NCBI GenBank assembly: GCA_037442365.1
Contig: JBBIQK010000003.1
Span: 1-64,000 of the forward strand
Direction: 5' to 3'
Length of the DNA: 64,000 nt
Source of the DNA: GBS-DC sp037442365
GTDB lineage: Bacteria > Armatimonadota > Fimbriimonadia > Fimbriimonadales > GBS-DC
Shown: piece by piece, positions 9,097 through 16,088 of the stretch
Layout of the letters: every line of letters starts with the position of its first letter
How positions within the stretch are numbered: position 1 is the stretch's first letter
Translations under genes and position numbers: made by a program
The notes under the pieces: generated by a model
What the model was told of the DNA's origin: nothing
Databases searched by the model: none
Seen by the model: the letters and a program-made list of their open reading frames with translations, nothing else

Positions 9097-9312
9097 TCAG
9101 CCATCCTGCCGTGTGCGTGACGCCCGAGGTGGATCGAACCGTCGCCTATTCTGGCAGGGAGCGACGGCTTCGCCAAGTGGCAGCGTTGCGCACGCAACGA
9201 ATCGCGAGGCGGGTCGAACCTCCCAAAAAGGAACCTGGGGTTCGCGACCCCAACGGCGCACGGCACGGCGGGGCGAGAGGAAACACGCCCCCCGACGCGA
9301 ATCTACCCGCCT
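9097..9312 (+). other. Structured, non-coding leader region
   Basis: There is no credible reading frame. Two clear hairpins are present: CGTTGCG-CA-CGCAACG at 9184-9199 and GGGGT-TCGCG-ACCCC near 9237-9251. If transcription starts at the 9091 promoter this is the 5' leader of the permease gene. No known riboswitch was recognised. Confidence 0.35.
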
Positions 9313-10197
9313 GTGAATCGCGAGCAGCAGCGCATGCTGTACGGGTATCTGTTCATCCTGCCGTGGCTGGCGGGGTTCCTGCTGTTTACGCTCTATCCCA
9401 TTCTGGCGACGCTCTACTTCAGCTTCACCGACTATAATGTGCTGGGCGCGCCGCGCTGGGTGGGGCTGCAAAACTACGCCAGCCTGCTCGCCGACCGCGA
9501 CTACTTCTGGAAATCCGTCGGCAACACGCTGTTTATCATGATTGGCGTGCCGCTGAGTATCGGGGTGGGGATAGGGCTGGCGCTGCTGCTGAACCTGCCG
9601 TTGCGCGGGCAAGCGGTGTATCGCGCGCTGTTTTACCTGCCGTCGGTCGTGCCGGCGGTGGCGACGGCGTTTCTGTGGGTGTGGGTGCTGAACCCGCAGA
9701 ACGGGCTGGCGATGCCGCTGAACGAGGGCTTGACCCGCATCGGCGCGCCCGCGATTAACTGGTTCACCGACCCCGCGACCGCCAAGTGGGGCTTTATCAT
9801 GATGGATTTGTGGGCGATTGGCGGCGTGATGGTGATTTACCTGGCGGCGTTGCAGGGCGTGCCCGTGCATCTGTACGAGGCGGCGCGACTGGACGGCGCA
9901 CGCGGGTGGCAACTGGTGCGCCATGTGACGCTGCCCCAGATTGCGCCCGTGATTCAATATATGCTGATTATCGGCGTCATCGGCGCGTTCCAGTATTTCA
10001 CGCAGACCTTCATCGCGACGCGCGGCGGTCCCGAAAACAGCACGCTGTTTTACGCGCTCTATCTGTTCCAGAACGCCTTCGAGTTTTTCCGATTTGGGCA
10101 TGCGTGCGCGATGGCGTGGCTGCTGTTTCTGATTACCCTGCTGGCGACCTACGGCGTGTGGAAGCTCACGCTGAGCCGGGCGTTTCAGGAGGCGTAG
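9313..10197 (+). CDS. ABC sugar transporter permease (MalF/UgpA type)
   Basis: A 294-residue inner-membrane permease with about six hydrophobic segments. The cytoplasmic EAA coupling loop EAARLDGARGWQLVRHVTLP sits near residue 190, where it contacts the ATPase subunit. The family imports sugars, oligosaccharides or glycerol phosphate. The start is GTG 9313, giving the usual MNREQQR...YLFILP beginning; no strong ribosome-binding site is visible. Neither a binding protein nor a second permease is next to it, so its substrate cannot be told from context. Confidence 0.9.
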   Translation: MNREQQRMLYGYLFILPWLAGFLLFTLYPILATLYFSFTDYNVLGAPRWVGLQNYASLLADRDYFWKSVGNTLFIMIGVPLSIGVGIGLALLLNLPLRGQAVYRALFYLPSVVPAVATAFLWVWVLNPQNGLAMPLNEGLTRIGAPAINWFTDPATAKWGFIMMDLWAIGGVMVIYLAALQGVPVHLYEAARLDGARGWQLVRHVTLPQIAPVIQYMLIIGVIGAFQYFTQTFIATRGGPENSTLFYALYLFQNAFEFFRFGHACAMAWLLFLITLLATYGVWKLTLSRAFQEA

Positions 10198-10247
10198 GCG
10201 CGTTCGGGCAGGAGGGGGCGCAGGGGGCGCGAATCGAAGCGCATGCT

Positions 10248-11363
10248 ATGGCTACGGAACCGAAGCAGTTGCGGTTAGCGTTCGGCGCGGATGTGCAGAC
10301 GCAGATGAGCATCACCTGGCAGACGCAGCAGCCTGTGCAAAATCCCCTGGTGGAGTTCGGAGAGACGCCCGCGCTGGGCAGAACCGCCCCTGCAGAGCGC
10401 GTGAGTTATCCGTATGAGACGGGCGTTATTTATCGCGCGTTAATGAGCAACCTCAGACCGGGACGGCGCTACTATTACCGTGTGGGCAGTGCGCAGGGCG
10501 GCTTCTCGCGGGCGTATGTCTTTCGCACGCCGCGGCAGGGACTGCACGATTTCACCTTCACCGCCTTCGCCGATCACGGCACGACGCGCTTCAGCGTGCA
10601 GAACTCGCGCAATGTCGCCGCGCACAACCCGACCTTTCACTTCATCGCGGGCGACCTCTCCTATGCGAACGGACGCCAGCCCATCTGGGACACCTATCTG
10701 GAGCAGCTGGAGGCGCTGGCGGCGCGCGTGCCCGTGATGGTGAGCTTCGGCAATCACGAGAACGAGCGCATCGACGACCAGCGCATCGGCTACATCGCCG
10801 CCGAGACGCGCTTCGCGATGCCCAACAAAGGACAATACTACGACTTCACCCTCAGCAACGCGCGTTTCGTGGCGTTCAACAGCAACGAGCGCGAGAACGA
10901 GGCGCAGTACCAGTGGCTGGAGCGCACGCTGCAGAACGCCCGCCGCGACCGCGCCGTGCGATGGCTGATTGTGTTCACCCATCACCCGCTGTACGGCTCG
11001 ACCCAGCGACGCGGCAACAACGAAAATATGATTCGTCGCTTCCAGCCCCTGTTCGACCGCTATCGCGTGGATCTGGTGATTCACGGGCACGACCATGTGT
11101 ACGAGCGGATGTACCCGATGCGCGGGGGCAAGGCGGTGGTCAAGCGGGGCAATCGGTATGCGCAGGGCGCGGGCGTGGTCTATGTGACCTGCGGGGGCGG
11201 CGGCGTCTCGCTGTACGACCTTGCGCCAGAGCCGACGCCGTGGACGGCGAAACGCGAGAAGGTCTACTGCTACCTCAAAGTGCGCGTGCCTGTGCGCGGC
11301 GCGCTGCGCGTGGAAGCCTATCGGGTGGACAATTCGCTGATCGAAGCGTTCGAGATTGGCTGA
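10248..11363 (+). CDS. Purple acid phosphatase-like metallophosphoesterase
   Basis: A 371-residue protein. Residues 1-95 form a fibronectin-III-like domain as in purple acid phosphatases (MSITWQTQ, then LRPGRRYYYRVGS). The metallophosphoesterase domain follows, with metal ligands in ADHG (about 105), GDLSY (134), GNHE (167), THHP (243) and HGHDH (279). The family hydrolyses phosphoesters using a dinuclear metal centre. No signal peptide is visible at ATG 10248, which is unusual for a normally secreted enzyme. The frame stays open upstream into the permease gene, but those residues look like shadow sequence. Confidence 0.85.
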   Translation: MATEPKQLRLAFGADVQTQMSITWQTQQPVQNPLVEFGETPALGRTAPAERVSYPYETGVIYRALMSNLRPGRRYYYRVGSAQGGFSRAYVFRTPRQGLHDFTFTAFADHGTTRFSVQNSRNVAAHNPTFHFIAGDLSYANGRQPIWDTYLEQLEALAARVPVMVSFGNHENERIDDQRIGYIAAETRFAMPNKGQYYDFTLSNARFVAFNSNERENEAQYQWLERTLQNARRDRAVRWLIVFTHHPLYGSTQRRGNNENMIRRFQPLFDRYRVDLVIHGHDHVYERMYPMRGGKAVVKRGNRYAQGAGVVYVTCGGGGVSLYDLAPEPTPWTAKREKVYCYLKVRVPVRGALRVEAYRVDNSLIEAFEIG

Positions 11364-11399
11364 CCAGCGGAGCGCGGGCAATCCGAAAGTTCGCGTCGC

Positions 11400-11567
11400 G
11401 TGTAGTTCTCCCGCGTCCGCGTAGAGTTCTACATCGAGCGCGTAGAGTTATACAGCGTCCGCGTAGAGTTCTACATCGAGCGCGTATAAGTCCACGGCGA
11501 GCGCGTGTATGTCCACGGCGTTTGCGTGTATGTCCACGGCGAGCGCGTGTATGTCCACGGCGAGCGT
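11400..11567. repeat. Eight 21-bp tandem repeats
   Basis: Eight 21-base units begin at 11400 and repeat exactly every 21 bases. Early units contain GTAGAGTTCTAC (an inverted repeat GTAGA/TCTAC), and later ones have drifted to GTGTATGTCCACGGCGAGC. The period matches that of the unrelated array at 500-604. The intergenic stretch 11364-11901 otherwise holds only repeats. Confidence 0.8.
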
Positions 11568-11644
11568 GGGGAGAGACCTGCTTCTTCGGGGGGGCGTGCG
11601 CCGTTTGTGGGCATTTCCGCGATTGCAGCGGCGCGCCTCACCCC

Positions 11645-11832
11645 GACGGCTGAAGCCGTTCCTACAAAACGAAGCCCGCCTGCGCGGGCTTCCCGTAGCG
11701 TGGGCATCCTGCCCAAGTTCACGTGCGGGCTTCCCGTAGCGTGGGCATCCTGCCCAAGTTCACGCGCAGGATGCGCGTGCTACTGGAGCCGACGCAGGTC
11801 GGCTTTGTGTGATAGGAACGGCTTCAGCCGTC
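11645..11832. repeat. MITE-like palindromic element, copy 2
   Basis: It is bounded by perfect 20-base inverted arms: GACGGCTGAAGCCGTTCCTA at 11645-11664 and its reverse complement at 11813-11832. Inside is a 40-base direct duplication (11684-11723 and 11725-11764) that itself contains GGGCA-TCC-TGCCC. It shares arms and core with 634-730. No open frame of note is present, so it is probably a non-autonomous interspersed element. Confidence 0.7.
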
Positions 11833-11901
11833 TCCTCTGCGGGCAGGCGCAAAAACCCGCTCAAGAGAGCGCCAGCAGGGTAGAATCAAGCCTCCACCGC
11901 C

Positions 11902-14793
11902 ATGAGGCTCTTTTTGTGCGCATCGTATCGCGAGGGAATTGCGGCAGCCGCTCACGCACTGGGCGCAGAGGCGTGGCTACTCACGCCGTCGGGCGCGGCG
12001 CGCGGGTGCGCCGATGCGAGCCAGCCGACGCGCGACTGGCACGGGTTTCTGGACGACCTCACGGGAATCGCGTCGCCCGTTCAGCCATCGCCCGAAATGG
12101 TCGCCCTGCTGGGCGAGGTCTGCGAACGCGAGTTGACCCCGCAGAGCTATTTCGGCAAGGTGCGCCTCTCTCCCCGCTTCCATAACGCGCTGGCGCACAG
12201 TTTCTGCCGCTGGAGCATGGACGGCTTGACGCCCGACCGTCTGGAGGGGCTGGTAAGGGTACAGCTTTTGAGTTCAAAAGCGACCGAATGCCACCAATTT
12301 TCCCCCAGACGCCCCTCACACGGGGGCGCACAGAAAGTCCTCCTGCAGCACGCCGCCGACGCCGAGCTGGACGACGACGCCCTGCAGGAAGAGTGGACGC
12401 GCAAGACCCGCGAGTTGGCGCAACTCTGGCGCGAATGGCAGGCGATTCTGAGCGAAAACGGGCTGGTAGAGCCGCTGCGCCGATGGCAGATGTTGCTGTC
12501 CGCGCTTGCAGGGTGTAGCGCGCCGCCAATCGTGCTGGCGGGGTTCACCGAGCTGACGGTGATGGACATCGCCGCGCTGAAGATTTTGGACGCCCGCACG
12601 CCGATTGCGCTGGTCGGGGTGGACACTCCCAGCCAGCCCGACGCCTGTCGCCCGACGGCGCGCCTGCGACGGATGCTTCAGGGGGCAGGCATTCCGCTGG
12701 AAGAGGCGCGTGCGCCCGCCGTCGCCAGCCCGCCGCCGCAAATGACCATTCTGGACACCCCGAACCCCCTGTACGAGGTGGAGACCGTCGCCCGCGAGAT
12801 ACTCAAGCTTCAGGCGGAAGGGGTCGCCTTTGACGAGATGGCGCTGCTGGTGCGCCAGCCCGACGCGCTGATTGAGGCGCTGGAGGTGGTCTTCGCCCGC
12901 TACGGCATCCCGCTGCAGGGCGAGGTGGGACTGCCGCTGGAGCGGTCATGGCGCATTCGCTGGCTGATGGACGGCGTGCGCCTGCTGATGGGCGTCGGCG
13001 CGGGCGAGGACTGGCTGCACTGGCTGGAGCATCCTGCCCATCGGCTGGACTATCCGTCGCTGCGCCCCCTGCACGCGCTGCGCCGACACCAGCCCGCGCG
13101 ACAGTGGCTGGACGCCGCCCTGCAACGCGCAACGGAGCCTGAGCTGAGCCGCCTGTTGCGCACGCTACGCGACCTGCGCGAGGGGCTGCCCGCAAGCCTG
13201 CCCCAGACGGCGCGGCGACTGGCGCAACGACTCGATGCGCCCCGCACGCAAAGTGACCTCACGGAGTGGCTGCAACTGATAGACGCCTACGCACGCCAGT
13301 GGCGACGCCTGCCCCCCGCGCAGGCGGTTGCATTACTGGAGCGCCTGGTGAGCGGCGCGCGCTACACCCAGCCGCTGGGCGAGGTGGGCGTGCGCCTGCT
13401 GCCGATGGAGCATGCCGATCTGGTGGGTGCGCGGGTCGCCTTCGTACTGCAGACGCTGGAAGGGACGCTTCCCCGCCGCTGCCCCGACGACCCGTTCCTG
13501 CGCGCCGTCGAACGCAACGCGCTGAACCGTGCGCTACAGGCGGAGGGCGTCTGGCTACCGACCCGCGCCGACGCGCAGGACGCGGAGCCGATGCTGTTCC
13601 AGCGCATCCTGCACACGGCGCACGAGCGGCTCTACTTCAGCTACCCGCGCACGCAGGGCAGCGAGAGCGACGCGCTGCCTTCGTTCTACTTGGAGGAACT
13701 CAAGACGCGCGTGGGCGACGCGATTCACACGCGCTTTTACCGACTGGAGGACATCACGCCCGCCCGCGAGGACGCTTCGCACCCCTACGATCAGTCGCTG
13801 TGTGAACCGACGCCTTACGAGGAGCCTGCGCCTGTGCTGCGCGCGCCTGCGCATCGTGCGCGCGTAGCAGCAGCCGACCGCCCGTTCAGCGTCACGGAGC
13901 TGGAGACGCTGGCGCGTTGCCCGTTCGAGCATTTCGCCCGCTACATTTTGCGCCTGCGTTCCCCACTGCGGGAGCTGAGCCTGCGCGAGGTGGGCAGCGT
14001 GGCGCACGCGACGCTGTGTCGCACCGTGCGCGATCAAGCCGCCAGCGACCCGCCGCGCGACTGGGTGCAGACGCTTGCAGAGCAGTTGCACGCGCTGCTT
14101 GGGGAACACGCGCCCGACCTGCCCGACTGGCAGGTGGAGGTGTTGCGTGCGCTGGCGCAACGGCTGATGCGACGCTTCGGCTGGCGCGAGCCGCTCTACC
14201 AGCAGCAGTTCGGGCTACAGCCGCGCGTATGCGAATGGGCGTTCGGCGGCGCGGTGGACGACGACGAGGAGCGCGCCCGCGTGGAGCCGCTGCACAACCC
14301 GCAGCCCCGTCGGGTGACCTATCGGCTGAACGACGGACAAACCATCGACCTGTGCGGCGTGATTGACCGTATCGACATGGACCCGCAGCAATCGGTCGCG
14401 CTTGTTATCGACTACAAGCTGGGCGCCGCGCCTTCCAAAACCGACTTCAAAGAGGGGCGCGTGGTGCAGGGGCTGCTTTATGTGCATGCCGTGCGGACGC
14501 TTCTGCCGCGCGCGCAGGTCGCGCTGGCGTATGACCGTCTCAAGGCAGGCAATCGCGTGCGGTTCGTGCCTCACGAGGGAACTCTGACGCAGCGATTTCG
14601 GAGGGGCGCGTGGGAAGACGGCGATTGCCTGCAAACCATCCCGCACCTGCAGTGGCGTCAGGCGGAGAGCAACCTGCGCGCGCTGCTCACGCAGGCGATT
14701 ACGGGGCTGCGCCACGCGGCGATTGCGCCCACCCCTGGCGAACACTGTCGCCGCTGCGCGTTTGCCGACCTGTGCCGCCAGGCGCAGCGGTAA
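11902..14793 (+). CDS. AddB/RecB-like PD-(D/E)XK nuclease with inactivated helicase region
   Basis: A 963-residue AddB-like protein of the double-strand-break repair nuclease group. The C-terminal PD-(D/E)XK nuclease shows GVIDRIDMD near residues 819-827 and VIDYKLG near 834-840. An iron-sulfur cluster is suggested by the cysteine in LARCPFEHF (about 673) and EHCRRCAFADLC (about 946-957). The N-terminus (MRLFLCASYREG) has no Walker A motif, so helicase activity is unlikely. Residues about 117-145 look foreign and are encoded by a repeat-like insert (see 12250-12335). A TAGAAT hexamer at 11881-11886 could be the -10. No AddA partner is adjacent. Confidence 0.8.
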   Translation: MRLFLCASYREGIAAAAHALGAEAWLLTPSGAARGCADASQPTRDWHGFLDDLTGIASPVQPSPEMVALLGEVCERELTPQSYFGKVRLSPRFHNALAHSFCRWSMDGLTPDRLEGLVRVQLLSSKATECHQFSPRRPSHGGAQKVLLQHAADAELDDDALQEEWTRKTRELAQLWREWQAILSENGLVEPLRRWQMLLSALAGCSAPPIVLAGFTELTVMDIAALKILDARTPIALVGVDTPSQPDACRPTARLRRMLQGAGIPLEEARAPAVASPPPQMTILDTPNPLYEVETVAREILKLQAEGVAFDEMALLVRQPDALIEALEVVFARYGIPLQGEVGLPLERSWRIRWLMDGVRLLMGVGAGEDWLHWLEHPAHRLDYPSLRPLHALRRHQPARQWLDAALQRATEPELSRLLRTLRDLREGLPASLPQTARRLAQRLDAPRTQSDLTEWLQLIDAYARQWRRLPPAQAVALLERLVSGARYTQPLGEVGVRLLPMEHADLVGARVAFVLQTLEGTLPRRCPDDPFLRAVERNALNRALQAEGVWLPTRADAQDAEPMLFQRILHTAHERLYFSYPRTQGSESDALPSFYLEELKTRVGDAIHTRFYRLEDITPAREDASHPYDQSLCEPTPYEEPAPVLRAPAHRARVAAADRPFSVTELETLARCPFEHFARYILRLRSPLRELSLREVGSVAHATLCRTVRDQAASDPPRDWVQTLAEQLHALLGEHAPDLPDWQVEVLRALAQRLMRRFGWREPLYQQQFGLQPRVCEWAFGGAVDDDEERARVEPLHNPQPRRVTYRLNDGQTIDLCGVIDRIDMDPQQSVALVIDYKLGAAPSKTDFKEGRVVQGLLYVHAVRTLLPRAQVALAYDRLKAGNRVRFVPHEGTLTQRFRRGAWEDGDCLQTIPHLQWRQAESNLRALLTQAITGLRHAAIAPTPGEHCRRCAFADLCRQAQR
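12250..12335. repeat. Repeat element inserted in frame in the AddB-like gene
   Basis: The segment begins CTGGTAAGGGTACA, continues with TTGAGTTCA and matches the reverse complement of 91-123. It contains GCTTTTGA-GT-TCAAAAGC, a perfect hairpin, and then CGCCCC...GGGGCG. Its base composition differs from the flanks. It keeps the reading frame open and adds roughly 27 residues. Confidence 0.55.
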
Positions 14794-14814
14794 GGCACAC
14801 TATGCCGACACGGG

Positions 14815-14820
14815 TATAAT
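14815..14820 (+). promoter_or_regulatory. -10 element of the mntA-hepT operon (leaderless)
   Basis: CGGG-TATAAT lies 10 bases before the mntA ATG at 14831, so the transcript would begin almost at the start codon. Confidence 0.6.
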
Positions 14821-14830
14821 CACACAAGAC

Positions 14831-15145
14831 ATGCGCTCTCTGTCTATCGCTGTACCGCGCGAATCGTTGGAAAGCTTTTGTAGGCGATGGCGCGTTCGTG
14901 AGCTGTCGATTTTCGGCTCCGCGCTGCGCGATGATTTTCGCCCCGACAGCGATGTTGATGTTCTGGTGGACTTCGAGCCTGAGGTTCACTGGGATTTCGT
15001 GCATCTTCTTGAGATGACCCGCGAACTGGAGAGCCTCTTTGGGCGTACTGTCGACCTCGTGGAGAAGCGCGTACTCCTGCAGGACAGGAACTATATTCGC
15101 CGGAATCACATCCTGCGAAATCTGGAGTGTCTCTATGTGGCGTGA
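14831..15145 (+). CDS. mntA: MntA-type nucleotidyltransferase antitoxin
   Basis: A 104-residue minimal nucleotidyltransferase with GS at residues 29-30 and the metal-binding pair D41-V-D43 (GSALRDDFRPDSDVDVLVDF). MntA antitoxins neutralise HepT by transferring AMP to a tyrosine of the toxin. The start ATG 14831 follows a TATAAT element by 10 bases; an upstream extension would overlap the AddB-like gene. The gene overlaps hepT by 11 bases, which supports translational coupling. Confidence 0.9.
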   Translation: MRSLSIAVPRESLESFCRRWRVRELSIFGSALRDDFRPDSDVDVLVDFEPEVHWDFVHLLEMTRELESLFGRTVDLVEKRVLLQDRNYIRRNHILRNLECLYVA

Positions 15146-15476
15146 TGCAGCGTTATTGCTGGATATGCTGTTGGCTGCACGCGACGCCCGCAGCTTTTGT
15201 GAAGGATTGACCTGGGAGGCATTTCAGCAAAGTCCGTTGCATCAACACGCTGTTGCAAAAGCGCTGGAGAACATAGGTGAAGCAGCACGGAAAGTTTCTG
15301 AGGCGACAAAAAACGCTCACCCCGAAATTCCATGGGTGGCTATTATCGCTCTGCGACACCGAATCGCCCACGACTATGTTCGCTTGGATTTGCTCCGAAT
15401 CTGGAACATCGTGCAGAATGATGTACCGGAGCTGATTGAGAAGCTGGAACCGTTAGTGCCGCCCGAAGAGGCATGA
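15135..15476 (+). CDS. hepT: HepT-type HEPN ribonuclease toxin
   Basis: A 113-residue all-helical HEPN protein. The catalytic R-x4-H motif is R74...H79 and the target tyrosine of the antitoxin is expected at Y81 (RHRIAHDY). HepT toxins cleave RNA and are silenced by AMPylation by MntA, encoded just upstream. ATG 15135 is chosen because it gives the standard length. Confidence 0.9.
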   Translation: MWRDAALLLDMLLAARDARSFCEGLTWEAFQQSPLHQHAVAKALENIGEAARKVSEATKNAHPEIPWVAIIALRHRIAHDYVRLDLLRIWNIVQNDVPELIEKLEPLVPPEEA

Positions 15477-15491
15477 TGGATTAGCGGGTGG

Positions 15492-15980
15492 CTATCGCAA
15501 CGGCACAATCTCCACCTGTTTCTCAGGCAAAGTAATCACGGCGCAGGTGGGGTTGTCGGTGAGCCAGCCGCATACTTCCCCGGGGTTCAGCACAAGACAC
15601 GCGCCCACCGTGCGCAGCTCCTGCTGGTGCGTGTGCCCGTAAATCACGAGGTCGTATAGCCCGCTCTGCGCGAACGCCTCCACGGGTTCCGGCTCATGCA
15701 CCATCGCGATTCGGTAGCCCTCCAGCTCCAGAAACAGCGGCTGTACCTGCACCTGCCCGATTTCACTCAGTCGCCGCGTCAGCCCGACGCGCTCGCCGTC
15801 GTTGTTGCCGAAAATGCCCAGTACGCGGCAGGGCAGACGCTGCAATTCGTTCACCACAAACGGCGCGACATAATCGCCCGCATGCAGCGCCAGCTCCACC
15901 TGTAAATCGTTCAGAGCGTCCACCGCGCGGCGCAGGTAGCCCAGATGGTCATGCGTGTCCGACAACACGCCGATGCGCAT
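15492..15980 (-). CDS. YfcE/MJ0936-family metallophosphodiesterase
   Basis: A 162-residue single-domain phosphodiesterase. Metal ligands are in SDTHDH (D8, H10), GDY (D36), GNND (about 58-61), the central MVHE and YGHTHQ (about 114-119). The family hydrolyses phosphodiesters, and its in-cell substrate is usually unknown. It converges on hepT and has its own start at 15980. Confidence 0.88.
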   Translation of the reverse strand: MRIGVLSDTHDHLGYLRRAVDALNDLQVELALHAGDYVAPFVVNELQRLPCRVLGIFGNNDGERVGLTRRLSEIGQVQVQPLFLELEGYRIAMVHEPEPVEAFAQSGLYDLVIYGHTHQQELRTVGACLVLNPGEVCGWLTDNPTCAVITLPEKQVEIVPLR

Positions 15981-16058
15981 ACCGAATTAAGTTCAATCCG
16001 TTGCTGGCGACTCCTGCCTGCGCCCCATCTACCCCCTAAAGAATTTCGCGCTTTACCC

Positions 16059-16064
16059 TACAAT
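16059..16064 (+). promoter_or_regulatory. -10 element of the chemoreceptor gene
   Basis: TACAAT at 16059-16064, followed by GGAGG at 16078-16082, 6 bases before ATG 16089. This spacing favours 16089 over a GTG three bases earlier. Confidence 0.45.
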
Positions 16065-16088
16065 ACCCCATAGAGCCGGAGGCAAGTG

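Noticed and set aside
7144..9120. Long plus-strand frame opposite the uvrA-like gene
   Set aside because: Shadow frame with no family motifs; uvrA motifs on the minus strand are unambiguous.
9237..9251. Possible tRNA T-arm (GGGGTTCGCGACCCC)
   Set aside because: No acceptor, D or anticodon stem at the right spacing; the loop does not fit the T-loop consensus.
9786..10247. Upstream extension of the phosphoesterase frame
   Set aside because: It lies inside the permease gene in another frame; the enzyme's family start fits ATG 10248.
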